Source: JANNMJ01 sp031397815 (GTDB taxonomy: Bacteria; Bacteroidota; Bacteroidia; Cytophagales; Hymenobacteraceae). From it: 25,138 nt of DNA. Of this stretch, positions 1 through 6,467 are shown one piece after another; the first letter of the stretch is position 1; the number at the start of each line of letters is the position of its first letter. Position numbers and translations under genes: made by a program. The notes below the pieces were generated by a model. That model searched no databases and was not told the DNA's origin. It was given only the letters and a program-made list of their open reading frames with translations. The stretch is from the NCBI GenBank assembly GCA_031397815.1, contig JANNMJ010000044.1, positions 1-25,138 of the forward strand, read 5' to 3'.

Positions 1-110
1 AGACGGTGCCGGGTACGTAGGCTGGGAAGTATCCGGCACCGTCTCGGTGCCGGTGGAAAAAGGCAGATTGGCATCAGTAGCTCCGGCACCGAGACGGTGC
101 CGGGTACGTA
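1..110. repeat. Cluster of GGTGCCGG-type palindromic repeats
   Basis: A 21-bp near-palindrome at 33-53 (CCGGCACC-GTCTC-GGTGCCGG) recurs at 83-103 as its exact reverse complement. The 19 bases at 1-19 recur in direct orientation at 92-110 (AGACGGTGCCGGGTACGTA). The arms could form short GC-rich hairpins. The cluster lies just beyond the 3' end of the minus-strand lipoprotein gene at 153-767 and may continue outside the window. It looks like an intergenic repeat family; no coding capacity or transposase is visible next to it. Confidence 0.7.
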
Positions 111-152
111 AAGACGCGGCACATCCCCACATCTTCCCCTCCTCCCCCCAAA

Positions 153-767
153 TCACTTCTTCGCGTTCACGAAGAAATGATTCATCGGCTCGACCTTAAA
201 CGAGCACCGCCGCTCCGTAGTCCCAGTGCTCGCTTCGGAGCATTCGACGCCCGTGACTTTGCCCCGGCTGAACCGGAAGTAGCAAAACGCGCAGTTGAAG
301 CCCTGCGCGATGTGGCGGGCGGCGGTGGGTTGAAGGTACAGGCCGTGGTCGTCGGCTGATTCTTTGAGGACGAGCGCCATAGCGCGGAACTGGCCGTTGA
401 GCTGCCCCATCCCGACGAGGTAATACACGGGCTTGTCGCGCGGGGTGTCTTGCACGGGCGAGACCGAGACGCGATCCACTACGGTGCCGTCGCCGAACTC
501 GCTGATGAATTCCTTTAGAAGCGATTCGGGCTTGATGTCGTAATGCACATCGCGGCTCAGCATATACCCGATCCGAACGCTCTGCTCCACCGGTTTGGCG
601 GCTTGCGTCGAATCCGGAAGCGATGGGCGCCCCGAGGAACCGGCCGCGCTTTCCGCCGATTTAGGTTCCGCCGTCTTGGGGGTGTGGCAGGCGCTGAGGC
701 CGCTCAAGACCGCAATCAGTAACCCAATGGCCACAAAAGGGCCACGTAGCACGTACTTAGTAGACAT
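153..767 (-). CDS. Predicted lipoprotein of unknown function
   Basis: This encodes 204 residues. The N-terminus has a short basic start, a hydrophobic stretch at about residues 9-24 and a lipobox L-S-A-C with the modified cysteine at residue 27, so a lipoprotein is predicted. Residues 28-60 are a low-complexity Pro/Ser/Ala linker typical of lipoproteins. The remaining ~140 residues form a globular part without a family I recognise. It contains a cysteine-rich stretch (FNCAFCYF at about 156-163, then further cysteines near 175 and 188) that could form disulfides outside the cytoplasm. The ATG at 767 is chosen because it leaves a complete signal peptide. The gene is on the same strand as the M48 protease upstream but separated from it by a terminator-like hairpin, so it is probably transcribed on its own. 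Confidence 0.72.
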   Translation of the reverse strand: MSTKYVLRGPFVAIGLLIAVLSGLSACHTPKTAEPKSAESAAGSSGRPSLPDSTQAAKPVEQSVRIGYMLSRDVHYDIKPESLLKEFISEFGDGTVVDRVSVSPVQDTPRDKPVYYLVGMGQLNGQFRAMALVLKESADDHGLYLQPTAARHIAQGFNCAFCYFRFSRGKVTGVECSEASTGTTERRCSFKVEPMNHFFVNAKK

Positions 768-884
768 TGGAAATGGATAAGAACAGAGAGAGGGCTTCGC
801 CTACGCACCAGCACCGGCCGAAAGAAGGCAGCTTGCGGGTAGCGCATTGAGAATCAGCCCGCGAAGTAACTACTATTAAACCAG

Positions 885-924
885 ACGGCGGCTCTTCTCC
901 CATATTCAGGAGAAGAGCCGCCGT
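885..924 (-). terminator. Hairpin terminator after the M48 protease gene
   Basis: A perfect 16-bp inverted repeat (885-900 with 909-924) surrounds an 8-base loop. On the minus strand it begins 33 bases after the M48 stop codon and is followed by CTGGTTT, a short U-rich run. It separates the protease from the lipoprotein gene at 153-767. Confidence 0.7.
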
Positions 925-957
925 TACATTTCCCAACATAATCCTATTGCTTCCGGG

Positions 958-1746
958 CTACTTCTTGTAGTAGCCGAGCGCCTCGGTCATGTGCGAGTTG
1001 ATGTCGTTGATGCGGGTTTGGTCGGAAGGGTGCGTGCTGAGGAACTCCGGCGGTGCCCCTTGGCTCTGCGCCGACATCCGCTCCCAGAACGACGGCGCGG
1101 TGCGAGGGTCGTACCCGGCGAGCGCCATGAAAATCAGCCCGAGGCGGTCGGCTTCGGATTCCTGATTCCGTCCGAAAGAGAGCATTTTCAGCTGAGAACC
1201 TACCCCGACGGCACCCAAGAAGATGCTCTTCGTGGCGCTCGGGTTCTGGCCGAGAGCGGCTTGCAGGCTGCTGCCGAGGCCTTGAGAAAGCATCTCCTGC
1301 GAGGCCCGCTCGTTCGAGTGCTTCGCGATGGCGTGGGCAATCTCGTGGCCCATTACCACGGCCATACCGCTTTCGTCCTTCATAATCGGCAGGATGCCGG
1401 TGTACACGGCCACTTTGCCGCCGGGCATACACCACGCGTTCACTTCCTTGCTTTCGAGGAGATTGAACTCCCACTGGAAGCCGTTCAGCTCCTGCGTGAG
1501 GTTGTTTTGCGCCATATACTGCTCGACGCCGCGCTGGATGCGCTGCCCGACCGATTTCACCTGCCGCGTGGCATTCGCATCCGTCGAAAGCTTGCCCTTC
1601 GCGAGTACTTCCTTGTACTGCGTAAAGCTCATTTGCTGCATCTCGGCTTCTGACACCAAGCTCAGCTGCTGGCGACCGGTAATCGGCACGGTTGCGCAGG
1701 CCATCATCAGGCTCAGGGCGGCAACACTCAGGGAACGTTTCAACAT
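958..1746 (-). CDS. M48-family zinc metalloprotease, lipoprotein-like
   Basis: The 262-residue product has the peptidase M48 signature: HExxH is HEIAH at residues 134-138 and the third zinc-ligand region is ESEAD at 196-200. A conserved FLSTHPSDQTR block follows at 235-245. The N-terminus is hydrophobic and ends in MMAC (cysteine 17), a slightly atypical lipobox, so the protein is probably exported and perhaps lipid-anchored. Size and domain order match the single-domain LoiP/YcaL/Oma1-like group of M48 proteins, which degrade misfolded envelope proteins; the exact substrate cannot be read here. The start codon follows a run of nine C (minus strand). A TACTTTTG promoter box lies about 80 bases upstream, back to back with the promoter of the neighbouring plus-strand hydrolase gene. 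A hairpin terminator follows the stop codon. Confidence 0.9.
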   Translation of the reverse strand: MLKRSLSVAALSLMMACATVPITGRQQLSLVSEAEMQQMSFTQYKEVLAKGKLSTDANATRQVKSVGQRIQRGVEQYMAQNNLTQELNGFQWEFNLLESKEVNAWCMPGGKVAVYTGILPIMKDESGMAVVMGHEIAHAIAKHSNERASQEMLSQGLGSSLQAALGQNPSATKSIFLGAVGVGSQLKMLSFGRNQESEADRLGLIFMALAGYDPRTAPSFWERMSAQSQGAPPEFLSTHPSDQTRINDINSHMTEALGYYKK

Positions 1747-1826
1747 CGGGGGGGGGAGTCAACAGTTAGGGGTGAGTTTCGGGGGCAACACCGGCACTTT
1801 GCAGGCGTCCGCCGACGGGTACAGGT

Positions 1827-1834
1827 CAAAAGTA
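1827..1834 (-). promoter_or_regulatory. Bacteroidota -7 box for the M48 gene
   Basis: On the minus strand this reads TACTTTTG, a perfect match to the Bacteroidota primary-sigma -7 consensus TAnnTTTG. It would start a transcript with a leader of about 75-80 bases in front of the M48 start at 1746. I see no clear -33 TTTG at the expected distance. It lies 58 bases from an identical box facing the other way. Confidence 0.5.
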
Positions 1835-1891
1835 GGGCCAGCCGGGGGCGGTGCACCTTGTACGGCGTGCGACGGACGTGGTTGGGCGGGG

Positions 1892-1899
1892 TACTTTTG
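1892..1899 (+). promoter_or_regulatory. Bacteroidota -7 box, leaderless start
   Basis: TACTTTTG matches TAnnTTTG exactly and ends four bases before the GTG start codon at 1904. In Bacteroidota, transcription starts a few bases after this box, so the mRNA would begin at or within a base or two of the start codon. This helps fix the start of the hydrolase gene. Confidence 0.6.
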
Positions 1900-1903
1900 G
1901 GGC

Positions 1904-2518
1904 GTGAAAATCCTTGCCATCGGCCGCAACTACGCCGCCCACATCGCCGAGCTTCAGAACGAAGTCCCTACGGAACCAGTCATTTTCGACAAGCCCGATA
2001 CGGCGCTTCTGCTCAACGACGCCCCGTTTTACTTCCCCGATTTCACGAAGGAAATCCATCACGAAATCGAGCTGGTGCTGCGTATCAGCAAGGAAGGCAA
2101 GAATGTAGCGCCCGAATTCGCGGGTCGCTACTACGACGCCATCGGCCTCGGCCTCGACTTTACCGCCCGCGACCTCCAAGCCGCCGCCAAAGCCAAAGGC
2201 CTCCCTTGGACCCTCGCGAAAGCCTTCAACGGCTCGGCGCCGGTGGGCCGCGTTTGGACGCCAGTGGCCGATTTCGCCGATCTCCGAAATATTAATTTCT
2301 CCCTGCGGGTGAACGGCGAAGAGCGGCAGCGCGGCAATTCCGGGCTGATGATTCATTCCTTCGACCAAATCGTGAGCTATATCTCTCGCTTCATCACCCT
2401 CAAGAAAGGCGACCTCATCTTCACCGGCACACCGGAAGGCGTCGGGCCGATTGCCGTCGGCGATGTGCTCGAAGGTTTCCTCGAAGAGCAGCCCGTGCTG
2501 ACTTGCGAGGTGAAGTAA
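1904..2518 (+). CDS. Fumarylacetoacetate hydrolase (FAH) family protein
   Basis: The 204-residue product is a compact FAH-fold enzyme of the FAHD1/acylpyruvate hydrolase-oxaloacetate decarboxylase size class. Visible family motifs are the N-terminal IGRNYAAH, the metal-binding HHEIELVL at 52-59 (acidic residues E54 and E56) with D85 in LGLDFTARD, the active-site lysine region LAKAFNGSAP near 105-113, and the GTPEGVGP loop at 175-182. These enzymes use Mg2+ or Mn2+ to cleave C-C bonds in acylpyruvates or decarboxylate oxaloacetate in the cytoplasm; the substrate is not determined. The open frame extends far upstream, but GTG 1904 gives the canonical N-terminus (MKILAIGRNY) and sits four bases after a perfect promoter box. 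The last ~15 codons and the downstream palindrome are tandemly duplicated at 2622-2768. Confidence 0.9.
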   Translation: MKILAIGRNYAAHIAELQNEVPTEPVIFDKPDTALLLNDAPFYFPDFTKEIHHEIELVLRISKEGKNVAPEFAGRYYDAIGLGLDFTARDLQAAAKAKGLPWTLAKAFNGSAPVGRVWTPVADFADLRNINFSLRVNGEERQRGNSGLMIHSFDQIVSYISRFITLKKGDLIFTGTPEGVGPIAVGDVLEGFLEEQPVLTCEVK

Positions 2519-2527
2519 GAGTTGAGT

Positions 2528-2603
2528 TCCCACGAATTTCACAGATTTTTTCACGAATTTTCACAGATTATAATTCGTGGTAAAATTCCTGAAATTCGTG
2601 GGA
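2528..2603. repeat. Palindromic CACGAATT repeat element, copy 1
   Basis: A perfect 14-bp outer stem (2528-2541 with 2590-2603) encloses an inner 8-bp stem, CACGAATT at 2552-2559 with AATTCGTG at 2572-2579. The octamer therefore occurs four times, two in each orientation. It follows the FAH-family stop codon closely and could act as a transcript-end hairpin, but it lacks a U tract and looks more like an intergenic repeat. Confidence 0.7.
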
Positions 2604-2621
2604 GAACCCCCCCAAAAAAAC

Positions 2622-2665
2622 GTTTCCCCGAAGACCAGTCCGTGCTGACTTGCGAGGTGAAGTAA
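2622..2665 (+). pseudogene. Duplicated 3' tail of the FAH-family gene
   Basis: Read in the phase of the duplication, this gives RFPEDQSVLTCEVK followed by a stop, against GFLEEQPVLTCEVK-stop at the end of the intact gene. It has no start or upstream body, so it is a remnant made by the 147-bp tandem duplication. Confidence 0.75.
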
Positions 2666-2674
2666 GAGTTGAAT

Positions 2675-2750
2675 TCCCACGAATTTCACAGATTTTTTCA
2701 CGAATTTTCACAGATTATAATTCGTGGTAAAATTCCTGAAATTCGTGGGA
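2675..2750. repeat. Palindromic CACGAATT repeat element, copy 2
   Basis: This is the second copy of the palindrome at 2528-2603, offset by 147 bases, with the same outer and inner stems. It lies 22 bases upstream of the M23 peptidase start, so it probably falls in or just before that gene's 5' leader. Confidence 0.7.
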
Positions 2751-2772
2751 GAACCCCAAAAAAAACAACATT

Positions 2773-4818
2773 TTGCGCTTTCTACCTTTTCTGATTCTGA
2801 CGGCCTTACTCGCTGGTCCGGCTACTGCCCAGCGCGCCAAAGCCCCGCGTAAAACAGAGCCAAAAGCGGTCACTCCCGCCGAAGACCTCCCCGCCACCGA
2901 CCCAAAGCTGCCGCCCGTTGAGCGCCTGCCCCCGACTGTCGATGCGGCAGCGCCGGCGGGGTATTTCCGGTTCCCCATCAAGCCCGGTAAGGAGAATTTT
3001 CTCGCCGGTTCGATGGGCGAGATTCGGCCGAACCACTTCCACGGCGGCATCGATATCAAGACCGAAGGCCGCATCGGCGTGCCCGTGATTGCGTCGGCCG
3101 ACGGCTTCGTGGCCCGCGTGAAAGCGTCGGCTTACGGCTACGGCAACGTGATTTACCTCCAGCACCCCAACGGCCTCGTGACGGTTTATGGCCACCTGGA
3201 GCGGTTTGCGCCAAAGCTCGCCGAGGCCGTGAAGCGCGAACAGTACAAGCGCGAGCAGTTTGAATACGAGATGACGTGGGATAAGCCAGTCATCGCGTTC
3301 AAGCAGGGCGACGTGATTGCGTTTTCGGGGAATACCGGCGGCTCCGGCGGCCCGCACTTGCATTTTGAGGTGCGCGATAAGATGGAGCGCGTACTGAACC
3401 CGCTCGCGTTCGGCGGCTTTCAGGAGATTGTGGACGATGTGCCGCCCACATTCGCCGCGATGGCGGTGCGGCCGCTCGGCATTGGGGCGCGCGTGGCGGG
3501 GGAGTTTCGGCGGCAGGAATACCGCGTGAAACGCTTGGACGCGACGCACTTCGTCGTGACCGATACTATCCGCGCTGCTGGTTGGATTGGGCTGGAGCTG
3601 GCGATGTTCGACCGCTTCACCAAAGCCGATAACCACAACGGCGTGCAGCAGGTGGCAGCCACCGTCAACGGCCAGCCCTTGCTGCGGTACGCCATCGATG
3701 GGGTGCCATTCAGCCAGCAGCGGATGGTGAGCTGCCACATCAATTACTCGACCTTCAAGGCCACGGGGAGCAACTTTCAGAAGTGTTACGTCGACGACGG
3801 CAACGCGCTCGCGTTCTACCAGCCCGGCCCCGCTGGCGACCGTGGACGCCTGCGTGTGCAGCCCGGCCGGACGTACGACGTGGCAATCCGCGCCGCCGAT
3901 TCCTACGGCAACACCACCGAGCTGCGGGTCGTAGTGCGCGGCGAGGCGGTGGGCTTCTTCGCCAAAGGCGGCAAACTGCCGGTGAAAAGGGCAGTTGGTA
4001 TGACGTCTTATGTCGACGAAAACGTGCTCGTAGTACGTGCCCCGACCGATTCCGACCAGACGCCCTCGCCGCTTCAACTCTTCGTGCCCGCTACCGGCAA
4101 AACCGGCAGCACCCGTTACGATCTGCGCGCTTCCTACGTGGTGCAGGGCGCCGCCACCTATCTATACGACCTGCGCGGCGGCCTCCCCGATTCGGTGCTC
4201 GCGCCGGGGCGCGGCGGACGCCTGCGGTTCAACTTCCAAGCAATGCTCCCGTCCACCGGCGACCATTCGTTCAGCACCCCGAATCTGACGCTCGTCACCG
4301 CCGCTGGCACCCTCTTCGACACCCTGTATGTGCAGACGAGTTACGCCGACGAGGTCTGGACGGTGAACTCGCCGATGACCGCCTTATTCCGGCCGCTGAA
4401 AGTGACCCTCCGTCCTGCCGCCATCCCCGCCGACATCTCGCATATGGCGGGCTACTCGCTCGTCGGGAAGCGGGCGAGCTTCGAGGGCGGCATCTGGAGC
4501 GCCGATAAGTCGGAGCTGACCATCGCCACGAAAAACCTCGGCCGTTACATCCTCCTCCCCGATACCGTCGCGCCGAAGGCCAAGCTCGTCAAGAAAACCC
4601 CCAACGAGCTGCGCTTCACCATCTCAGATAACCTCTCCGGCATCGCCGGGTGGCGCTGCGAGGTCGGCGGGCAATGGCTGCTGTTGCACTACGAGTACAA
4701 AACCGCCACGCTGTACTCCGAAAAGCTCGACCCCGCGCAGCGCCTCAGCGGCCCCATCAAATTCACCGTAAAGGATGCGATGGGGAACGAGACGCTAGTG
4801 GAAGGGAGCTTGCCTTAG
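2773..4818 (+). CDS. Secreted M23 (LytM-type) peptidase, long form
   Basis: The 681-residue product starts with a signal peptide (MRFLPFLILTALLAGPATAQ, probable cleavage after residue 20) and a Pro-rich linker to about residue 60. An M23/LytM domain follows at about 75-215. The zinc motif HxxxD is H90-G-G-I-D94, the YGHL motif is at 139-142 and the HxH motif is H195-L-H197. All expected metal and catalytic residues are present, so it is probably an active peptidoglycan endopeptidase or amidase-type hydrolase in the periplasm. Residues ~220-681 look beta-rich, with no named family that I can assign; they may position the enzyme or bind a partner. The chosen start is TTG at 2773, since no ATG or GTG is available in frame before the signal peptide; ATT 2770 is an alternative. 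It follows the tandem duplication directly. Confidence 0.88.
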   Translation: MRFLPFLILTALLAGPATAQRAKAPRKTEPKAVTPAEDLPATDPKLPPVERLPPTVDAAAPAGYFRFPIKPGKENFLAGSMGEIRPNHFHGGIDIKTEGRIGVPVIASADGFVARVKASAYGYGNVIYLQHPNGLVTVYGHLERFAPKLAEAVKREQYKREQFEYEMTWDKPVIAFKQGDVIAFSGNTGGSGGPHLHFEVRDKMERVLNPLAFGGFQEIVDDVPPTFAAMAVRPLGIGARVAGEFRRQEYRVKRLDATHFVVTDTIRAAGWIGLELAMFDRFTKADNHNGVQQVAATVNGQPLLRYAIDGVPFSQQRMVSCHINYSTFKATGSNFQKCYVDDGNALAFYQPGPAGDRGRLRVQPGRTYDVAIRAADSYGNTTELRVVVRGEAVGFFAKGGKLPVKRAVGMTSYVDENVLVVRAPTDSDQTPSPLQLFVPATGKTGSTRYDLRASYVVQGAATYLYDLRGGLPDSVLAPGRGGRLRFNFQAMLPSTGDHSFSTPNLTLVTAAGTLFDTLYVQTSYADEVWTVNSPMTALFRPLKVTLRPAAIPADISHMAGYSLVGKRASFEGGIWSADKSELTIATKNLGRYILLPDTVAPKAKLVKKTPNELRFTISDNLSGIAGWRCEVGGQWLLLHYEYKTATLYSEKLDPAQRLSGPIKFTVKDAMGNETLVEGSLP

Positions 4819-4834
4819 GCTGGCCTTGTAGTGG

Positions 4835-5000
4835 CGGTAACCGCGTGGCTCAGCCGCATTGCCGTAACCGCGTTCCCCACCCCGCCCCTTCGGGGCACCC
4901 CTCCCCCTACGGGGTTGGGGAGTTTTCTCCCTAAATGCGCTAAGCCCGAACTCCCCGCCCCGGAGGGGAGGGGTGGCCGGAACGGCCGGGGTGGGGGGAC
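4835..5000. repeat. GC-rich long imperfect palindrome and short direct repeat
   Basis: A direct repeat built on GTAACCGCG occurs twice before 4873. It is followed by a long imperfect palindrome, 4875-4996. Its nested arms are 4875-4884 with 4987-4996, 4897-4907 with 4965-4975, and 4917-4924 with 4949-4956. It lies between the convergent ends of the M23 peptidase (+) and the nuclease-like gene (-), where it could terminate both transcripts. It looks like a member of a dispersed intergenic repeat family rather than a gene. Confidence 0.65.
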
Positions 5001-5057
5001 ACGTAGATACAGCCCGCCATGAGAACCCAACATCTCCCCCCAGATCACCAAAATCCT

Positions 5058-5522
5058 CTAATCCGCTAAATCTGCGATGATTTCGGACCACATCGGCCAC
5101 CGATCCCACAGCACGGGCGGCGGACCTACTTCCCAACACGCGTGTTCGATGCCGTTGGTGATGATGATGAACCGCGCCGGAATCCGCTGCCAATAGCGTT
5201 GCGCTTGCTGAAGCACCGCCGGAGTGAGCTTGATTTCGGGCGCTTTGCACTCGATGAGCAGGGCGGGTTGGCGCGTGACCGGGTCGTAGGCGCGCAGGTC
5301 GGTGCGCTGACCGAGGCGGCCGGTGCCGCGCTCGATGCTCAGCAGGCTCGGGGGGTAACCGAGGTGGTCGGTGAGGTAGCTCACGACGTGCTGCCGCACC
5401 CACTCTTCGGGCGTGCAAACGACGTTCATTCGCCGGACCGCATCCCAGATGAGCGGAGCAGCCCCGGCGCGCGGCGTAAGTTTGTAGTTGAAAGCGGGCA
5501 AAGTCAGCGATGCGGCGGCCAT
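5058..5522 (-). CDS. Stand-alone HsdR N-terminal-domain-like (PD-(D/E)xK) protein
   Basis: The 154-residue protein resembles the HSDR_N_2 family, which has the fold of the nuclease domain of type I restriction HsdR but occurs as a free-standing protein in many Bacteroidota. The nuclease core is visible as D75 in QRTDLRAYD and E91-x-K93 in LLIECKAPEIKLT, followed by a conserved IITNG block (about 120-124) and a tryptophan-rich tail. No hsdS, hsdM or helicase part is nearby, so it is not a complete restriction system; function is unknown. An ATG exists 18 bases upstream at 5540, but a perfect TACTTTTG promoter box covers that stretch, which argues for ATG 5522 and a leaderless transcript. The last codons lie in a short repeat also seen near 6402. 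Confidence 0.82.
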   Translation of the reverse strand: MAAASLTLPAFNYKLTPRAGAAPLIWDAVRRMNVVCTPEEWVRQHVVSYLTDHLGYPPSLLSIERGTGRLGQRTDLRAYDPVTRQPALLIECKAPEIKLTPAVLQQAQRYWQRIPARFIIITNGIEHACWEVGPPPVLWDRWPMWSEIIADLAD

Positions 5523-5527
5523 AGGCT

Positions 5528-5535
5528 CAAAAGTA
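5528..5535 (-). promoter_or_regulatory. Bacteroidota -7 box, leaderless start
   Basis: The minus strand reads TACTTTTG, a perfect TAnnTTTG box, five bases before ATG 5522. The spacing is nearly the same as for the FAH-family gene (box at 1892-1899, start at 1904). It overlaps the alternative upstream ATG at 5540, making that start unlikely. Confidence 0.6.
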
Positions 5536-5630
5536 GGCAACGGCCCCGCGCAACCGCTTTTTGCAGGCTTTATCCGGCTTTAATCAGCTGATTTCTCCCC
5601 TTCATTCCCTTACCACCAAACCCACCCCCG

Positions 5631-6401
5631 GTGAAGAGTAAAGAAGATATTGTCAAGAACTGGCTGCCGCGCTACACCGGCACCCCGCTTGAAGAGTTCG
5701 GCGAGTATATTCTGCTCACCAACTTCATCAACTACGTCCACATGTTCTGCGACCAGTTCGGCTGCGAGATTCGTGGGTTGGACAAGCCGATGCAGACTGC
5801 TACGGCGCAGAATATTACCATCATCAACTTCGGAATGGGCTCGCCGATGGCGGCGACCGTGATGGACCTGCTGTCGGCGGTGGAGCCGAAGGCGGCGCTC
5901 TTTCTGGGCAAATGCGGCGCGGTGAAGAAGGCGAAAGTCGGCGATTTGATTCTGCCGATTGCTGCTATTCGGGGTGAGGGCACGAGCGATGATTATCTGC
6001 CTCCGGAAATCCCGGCGCTGCCGTCGTTCCGGTTGCAGCGGGCGGTCTCGTCGATGATTAAAAAGCACGAGAAAGATTACTGGACCGGCACCGTGTACAC
6101 CACGAACCGCCGTGTTTGGGAGCACGACGAAGAATTCAAGGAATATCTGCGCCGTATCCGCACGATGGCGATTGATATGGAAACGGCGACGATTTTCGTC
6201 GTTGGTTTTATGAATGATATTCCGCACGGCGCCCTCCTGCTCGTGAGCGATGAGCCGATGACGCCGGAAGGCGTAAAAACGGCCGAATCAGACTCTAAAG
6301 TGACCGGCAACTACGTCAAGACGCACTTGCAGATTGGCATCGATGCGCTGATTGAGCTGGAACAGACGGGGGATTCAGTGAAGCATTTGCGGTTCGAGTA
6401 G
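5631..6401 (+). CDS. amn: AMP nucleosidase
   Basis: The 256-residue product matches the short Bacteroidota form of AMP nucleosidase, a member of the phosphorylase/nucleosidase superfamily. It hydrolyses AMP to adenine and ribose 5-phosphate in the cytoplasm and is thought to control the AMP pool. Visible motifs are the N-terminal KEDIVKNWLPRYTG, the phosphate/ribose loop FGMGSP at 67-72, GKCGAV at 93-98, RGEGTSDDYLP at 114-124, the IDMETA segment at 181-186 that contacts the nucleoside, and SDEPMTPEG at 206-214. The long N-terminal domain of the E. coli Amn (484 residues) is absent, as usual in this phylum. The start is GTG 5631, which gives the usual family N-terminus; no upstream in-frame start fits. 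No clear promoter box is seen before it. Confidence 0.93.
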   Translation: MKSKEDIVKNWLPRYTGTPLEEFGEYILLTNFINYVHMFCDQFGCEIRGLDKPMQTATAQNITIINFGMGSPMAATVMDLLSAVEPKAALFLGKCGAVKKAKVGDLILPIAAIRGEGTSDDYLPPEIPALPSFRLQRAVSSMIKKHEKDYWTGTVYTTNRRVWEHDEEFKEYLRRIRTMAIDMETATIFVVGFMNDIPHGALLLVSDEPMTPEGVKTAESDSKVTGNYVKTHLQIGIDALIELEQTGDSVKHLRFE

Positions 6402-6447
6402 ATCGCAGATTTAGCTGATTTTTTGATTTCGCTGATTTTTTTGATTC
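6402..6447. repeat. Short T-rich GATTT/GCTGATTT repeat
   Basis: Just after the AMP nucleosidase stop codon the sequence repeats variants of GCTGATTTTTT. Its first part, ATCGCAGATTTAGC at 6402-6415, is the exact reverse complement of 5065-5078 at the end of the nuclease-like gene. A related stretch, TAATCAGCTGATTT, is near 5580. It appears to be a degenerate dispersed repeat; as a T-rich tract it may also weaken transcription read-through. Confidence 0.45.
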
Positions 6448-6467
6448 TTCTTCCTGTTCTGATTCCA

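Larger units (their letters stand above)
2475..2768. repeat. 147-bp tandem duplication
   Basis: The segment 2475-2621 is repeated immediately at 2622-2768 with a constant offset of 147 bases. Each unit holds the last ~15 codons of the FAH-family gene, its stop codon, an AT-rich palindrome and a short C/A run. The noncoding part differs at one position (G to A near 2525/2672) plus run lengths at the end; the duplicated coding tail has about three substitutions. The second unit ends only four bases before the start of the M23 gene, so the duplication sits in the intergenic space between two plus-strand genes. Confidence 0.9.

Noticed and set aside
1328..1903. N-terminal extension of the FAH-family frame back to 1328
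   Set aside because: It overlaps the M48 gene on the other strand and lacks similarity to FAH enzymes; the promoter box at 1892-1899 and the family N-terminus place the start at GTG 1904.
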